A model generated the notes under the pieces. The model made no database searches. It was not told the DNA's origin and was given only the letters and a program-made list of their open reading frames with translations. The position numbers were made by a program, and so were the translations under genes. Below are positions 5,330 through 5,471 of a stretch of DNA of 5,471 bases, one piece after another. The first letter of the stretch is position 1, and each line of letters opens with the position of its first letter. The DNA is taken from NCBI GenBank assembly GCA_003541285.1, contig DPMS01000416.1:548-6018 (forward strand), in the 5' to 3' direction. The stretch is from Actinomycetota bacterium. GTDB lineage: Bacteria > Actinomycetota > Actinomycetes > Streptosporangiales > Streptosporangiaceae.

Positions 5330-5471
5330 TGGCCCGCGCCGGAGCCCTGGCCTGGGAATTTGATTTGCCGGGCGCGCCTATTGCAGGGACTTGACACGGT
5401 TTGCCAGGTGCCAGCAACTGGGCCGGTGCGGGCCGGTGCGGGCTGGTTGGATGGCCCCGGGTAACCGGCCG
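5330..5471. other. Right-edge non-coding stretch
   Basis: No convincing gene is seen on either strand. TTGACA at 5391-5396 matches the -35 consensus exactly, but the sequence 17 bp later (GCAACT) is a poor -10 box. GGCCGGTGCG is duplicated in tandem at 5421-5440. These could belong to the promoter region of a gene that starts beyond the window. Confidence 0.3.

Noticed and set aside
5391..5419. Consensus promoter with TTGACA
   Set aside because: The -35 match is exact, but no acceptable -10 box lies 16-18 bp downstream and no gene start follows in the window.
1..5471. Insertion sequences, tRNA or rRNA genes, attachment sites
   Set aside because: No transposase-like protein, no terminal inverted repeats with target duplication, and no tRNA- or rRNA-like sequence were seen.

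Overview
The window is very GC-rich, with G or C in most third codon positions, GTG as well as ATG starts, and few AT-rich islands. This points to a high-GC actinomycete; I cannot name the genus. All genes supported here lie on the + strand. The long reverse-strand and out-of-frame open reading frames are shadows produced by the high GC content.

Left part (1-1698) is the end of a gas-vesicle type locus. It opens with the C-terminal 89 residues of a protein that joins a Lys/Ala/Pro-rich basic tail to a winged-helix domain. Next is a clear gvpN, the MoxR/AAA+ ATPase of gas vesicle clusters, complete with Walker A, Walker B, sensor 1 and arginine finger. A 96-residue coiled-coil protein then starts on a 4-bp GTGA overlap with the gvpN stop. 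The structural proteins (GvpA/J, F/L, K and others) are not in the window and may lie upstream.

Middle and right (1917-5196) is a two-component system. The kinase is an 859-residue tandem: two copies of a six-helix membrane domain plus kinase region. The first kinase copy keeps the phospho-acceptor His and the ATP-binding motifs. The second has lost both and looks like a fused pseudokinase. The catalytic region of the active copy contains a five-unit, 18-bp tandem repeat. The kinase probably begins on a leaderless transcript, because a TACATT -10 box ends exactly 7 nt before the ATG. Between the kinase stop and the start of a NarL/LuxR-type response regulator lies a 20-codon open frame that overlaps both neighbours by ATGA. 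It may be a translational-coupling relay.

The 3' end (5197-5471) has no recognisable gene. It holds a cluster of hairpins that probably ends the two-component operon. A TTGACA element and a short direct repeat near the right edge could belong to a promoter for a gene outside the window.

Whether the two-component system controls the gas-vesicle genes is only a guess from adjacency. A 218-bp gap and a switch in third-position base preference separate the two blocks.
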